The notes beneath the pieces are model-generated. The model had not been told where the DNA came from and did not search any database. It saw nothing but the letters and a program-made list of their open reading frames with translations. From positions 1-24,497 of IMG/VR virus record IMGVR_UViG_3300001213_001737: a DNA stretch of 24,497 bases. The stretch is one strand, 5' to 3'. The stretch comes from a virus. Shown here piece by piece: positions 22,506 through 24,497 of this stretch (positions are counted from its first letter, which is position 1; every line of letters starts with the position of its first letter). A program made the translations under genes and the position numbers.

Positions 22506-23399
22506 CTAATTATCCCCCAAAAAATCTGCTAATGAATATATTTCCTGAATCTCTGCCACATTTTCTTCATTTTTAAATTCACGAATATTAAATCTTAAAA
22601 CTATATAGGTTCCTGGAAAAGTCTTTCGCATATCCTTAATAATTTGCCCACTATATTGATTCTCTGCTCTAAAAAAACACTTACCAGATATAATTTCCAT
22701 ACTTCCTCTATTATTTCTCACAGTTTTATCTACAAAATATAAGCCCACTCCTCCTATTTCTAAATTAGTTTTTGTCGTATTACCCAGTTTCAAAGCCCAC
22801 AAAATAGCTTCTGAGTCTTTATCAAATTGCATTTGTCGTTCTCTTTTTATAACATAACGCATGGTTTCTCCAAAATTTCCAATAATGAATTCCAAATCAC
22901 TGTTATCGTACTTCCAAGAAATTGTTACAAAAAAGGATTCTGCATGTTGTGTATTAATAAAGACTTCCATCAAACATTGTGATATCGTTTTATATGCATC
23001 AAATTTCCCTTCAAAATCAAAATAACGAAATATATGCTTTAAGTATTTGTTAAAATCATCTAACCTATTTGCCAAAAAAAACTTAAAAGAAGCATTTCTT
23101 AGTATGTTATCTTCTTCTATTCTCAGCAATTTTCCTTCAAAAAATAAATATTCTTTTTCTGTTTCATCTTCACCAAAAAAATTCCGAAAGAAGACCTTAT
23201 TTCTTTCTGCTAATTTGTATAATACCATCGTCAAAGGTGTAAACATTAGTATATCTATATAGCGTGTATGACAAAAATCTAATATTATTTTATCCCCACT
23301 ATGTTTTTTAAATGAAAACCATAAATTTGATATATAATTAATAGTTTTTTCCGCATCTTCAATATTTCTTGGCATATTTATTTCTATACATTTATCCAT
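22506..23399 (-). CDS. GHKL/HATPase_c-like ATPase with STAS-like N-terminus
   Basis: 297 aa from ATG 23399 with GAGG 6 nt upstream (ATG 23411 lacks a site). N-terminal ~75 residues (KIILDFCHTRYIDILMFTPL) look STAS-like, strand-then-helix. The GHKL fold follows: CLMEVFINTQHAES (N-box), LEFIIGNFGETM (degenerate G1 in place of DNGxG) and EIGGVGLYFVDKTV (G2), then strands (GSMEIISGKCFF, TYIVLRFNI). This matches an anti-sigma/SpoIIAB-type ATPase rather than a histidine kinase; no dimerisation-phosphotransfer helix is visible. It heads the RES/DUF4325 operon and is the likely sensor or regulator. AT-rich. Confidence 0.72.
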   Translation of the reverse strand: MDKCIEINMPRNIEDAEKTINYISNLWFSFKKHSGDKIILDFCHTRYIDILMFTPLTMVLYKLAERNKVFFRNFFGEDETEKEYLFFEGKLLRIEEDNILRNASFKFFLANRLDDFNKYLKHIFRYFDFEGKFDAYKTISQCLMEVFINTQHAESFFVTISWKYDNSDLEFIIGNFGETMRYVIKRERQMQFDKDSEAILWALKLGNTTKTNLEIGGVGLYFVDKTVRNNRGSMEIISGKCFFRAENQYSGQIIKDMRKTFPGTYIVLRFNIREFKNEENVAEIQEIYSLADFLGDN

Positions 23400-23627
23400 T
23401 GCTATCCTCATTTCTTATTTGAAAATATAAAAACCGCCAAATAGATTATGACGCAGTATAAAACAATGGAGTATCTTGTATTTCATTATATCAAGCCGAT
23501 ATATTCTGTCAATCATCATATAATAAAAAGGAAGATGACGACAAAAATCATCTGTAAATGCATACATCGCATCAAAGACCACTACCTTGGAAATAAGATT
23601 CATACGATTAGTTTTAGGAGGATTATC

Positions 23628-24167
23628 ATGAAAAAAACATTTCTACTTATGCTAACACTATTGCTACTGGCAACATCTGCTGTATCTGCTGCACCAGCCT
23701 GGCAACAAACTGGGGACAATGCGGCGCAGACAAACTCTATAGATACAAGCAGCATCCGATACTATAAGGGAGACACTGGCATCAACCGAAACATTATTAT
23801 CTTCCATGAAAAATCACAATATAAGAAGGCTGTACTCTCGAAATACCAACCAGGCGGGCAAATGGTAGCCGTCTGTAGCATGGATATCAAACAAAAAGTA
23901 CAGCTCACTTATTCCTATTCGTATTCTGATCCGAGCACGTCCATGTCTGGAATGGATAGTACTGGTGGAACGCCCGTAGCAATTGATAAAGATCTCCTAG
24001 TAAAAGCTGACTATGATTTTTTAGTCAAATATTGCAAAAAACATGATGCTGCTATCACGAAAGCTACGCTTGCTGACAAGAACTCCGCAATATCGCTTCC
24101 TTCCGTTGATAATAAATCTTCTCAAACACCCGCAGATTCTGAACTTAGCGGCGAAGAAATGATATAA
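23628..24167 (+). CDS. Secreted protein with Sec signal peptide, unknown
   Basis: 179 aa from ATG 23628 after AGGAGG. MKKTFLLMLTLLLLATSAVSA is a classic signal peptide (split KKTFLL, LLLLATSAVSA), cleaved near AAPA. The mature part repeats short polar strands (SIRYYKGDTGI, QLTYSYSYSDPS), carries two Cys (CSMD, YCKKH) and ends in a Ser/Glu-rich tail. It resembles small exported proteins with surface-antigen-like or stress-linked roles in Negativicutes. An ORF extension back to 23448 is not supported. The rise in GC relative to the cargo region suggests a return to host or a different module. Confidence 0.75.
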   Translation: MKKTFLLMLTLLLLATSAVSAAPAWQQTGDNAAQTNSIDTSSIRYYKGDTGINRNIIIFHEKSQYKKAVLSKYQPGGQMVAVCSMDIKQKVQLTYSYSYSDPSTSMSGMDSTGGTPVAIDKDLLVKADYDFLVKYCKKHDAAITKATLADKNSAISLPSVDNKSSQTPADSELSGEEMI

Positions 24168-24251
24168 AGATTTCCTTACTTGCAAACCAATTTGAGCGAG
24201 CTTTTTCCCTTTATCAAGTTTGTAGCGCGCGAAACAAAGGAGCGATTAAAT

Positions 24252-24497
24252 ATGGATGAAGCTTTCATCGGCAGTATCATGTTATTCCCTTATGATTTCA
24301 GTCCTAGAGGCTGGTTACCTTGTGAGGGACAAATCTTACCAATTGGTAATTATCAGGCACTTTTTTCTCTACTCGGTACTAAGTTCGGCGGCGATGGACG
24401 ATCCTCTTTTGCATTACCCGATCTAAAAGACAAATCCCCTGCACCATCAATGAAATACTATATGGCAATAGAGGGACTCTACCCTACTAGAGATTAA
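24252..24497 (+). CDS. Phage tail-collar domain protein (81 aa)
   Basis: 81 aa from ATG 24252 with AAAGGAG 8 nt upstream; the stop codon is the last three bases of the window. Residues 4-75 are one tail-collar (Mdp-like) domain: GSIMLFPYDFSPRGWLPCEG, NYQALFSLLGTKFGGDG, FALPDL, and a terminal 'AIEGLYP'. Single-domain collar proteins occur in tail-fibre sets and as microcystin-dependent-protein relatives in bacterial genomes. The TTG-started extension from 24180 lacks a site. It may share a transcript with the secreted protein 84 bp upstream. Confidence 0.82.
   Translation: MDEAFIGSIMLFPYDFSPRGWLPCEGQILPIGNYQALFSLLGTKFGGDGRSSFALPDLKDKSPAPSMKYYMAIEGLYPTRD

Noticed and set aside
23415-23603. 62-aa - strand ORF in the gap before the ATPase gene
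   Set aside because: No ribosome site, no domain and atypical aromatic content; probably chance in an AT-rich gap.
23448-23627. 60-residue N-terminal extension of the secreted protein
   Set aside because: The ATG at 23628 has AGGAGG and opens a textbook signal peptide. The extension has no site and lies in the divergent promoter gap.

Overview
The window is most of the left-transcribed early half of a temperate siphovirus-type prophage in a low- to mid-GC Firmicute. Negativicutes (a Selenomonas-like relative) is my guess, from the look of the small phage proteins and the LysM protein, and it is inference only. AGGAGG-type ribosome sites, TTG/GTG starts and intrinsic terminators dominate. No integrase, terminase, tRNA or CRISPR array is visible, so both phage ends lie outside.

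Left edge (1-3.1 kb): an AT-rich control module. A divergent promoter pair separates an HTH repressor (917, +) from an operon of an Arc-sized ribbon-helix-helix protein (606-764, -) and an ORF6N antirepressor (447 to beyond base 1, -). Between those two genes, on the opposite strand, is a near-consensus promoter followed about 80 nt later by a strong intrinsic terminator, which predicts a ~70-nt antisense RNA. This is the plan of the phage P22 immI region (mnt / arc-sar-ant). A zinc-ribbon ORF, an IS256-like remnant and an FRG-domain cargo gene follow.

3.1-16.1 kb: a compact leftward early operon of about 21 genes. Read from its promoter: a Cro-like and a second XRE regulator, a LysM membrane protein with a 29-aa membrane peptide, an SbcC/Rad50-like ATPase, RecT, an MBL-fold hydrolase, a DnaD-like initiator holding iteron-like repeats, a DnaC-like loader, RusA, a Lar-like anti-restriction protein, a cytosine-C5 and an adenine methyltransferase, and a RinA-like late regulator. 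Starts and stops mostly overlap, so translation is probably coupled.

16.15-17.35 kb: the main immunity region. A Cro-like gene (-) is divergent from a CI-like repressor plus an ImmA-type protease (+). Three GTTAT...ATAAC operators lie across both promoters.

17.5-23.4 kb: AT-rich cargo. A ParB-like protein and a radical-SAM protein (+) converge on a tight three-gene operon (-): GHKL-type ATPase, RES-domain protein and STAS-like (DUF4325) protein. The last looks like an uncharacterised sensor-effector conflict system. The right edge has a secreted protein and a small tail-collar protein (+).

Overall the phage appears to carry two separate immunity switches (as P22 does with immC and immI), a recombination and replication core, a restriction-evasion cluster and two probable defence or modification cargo units.
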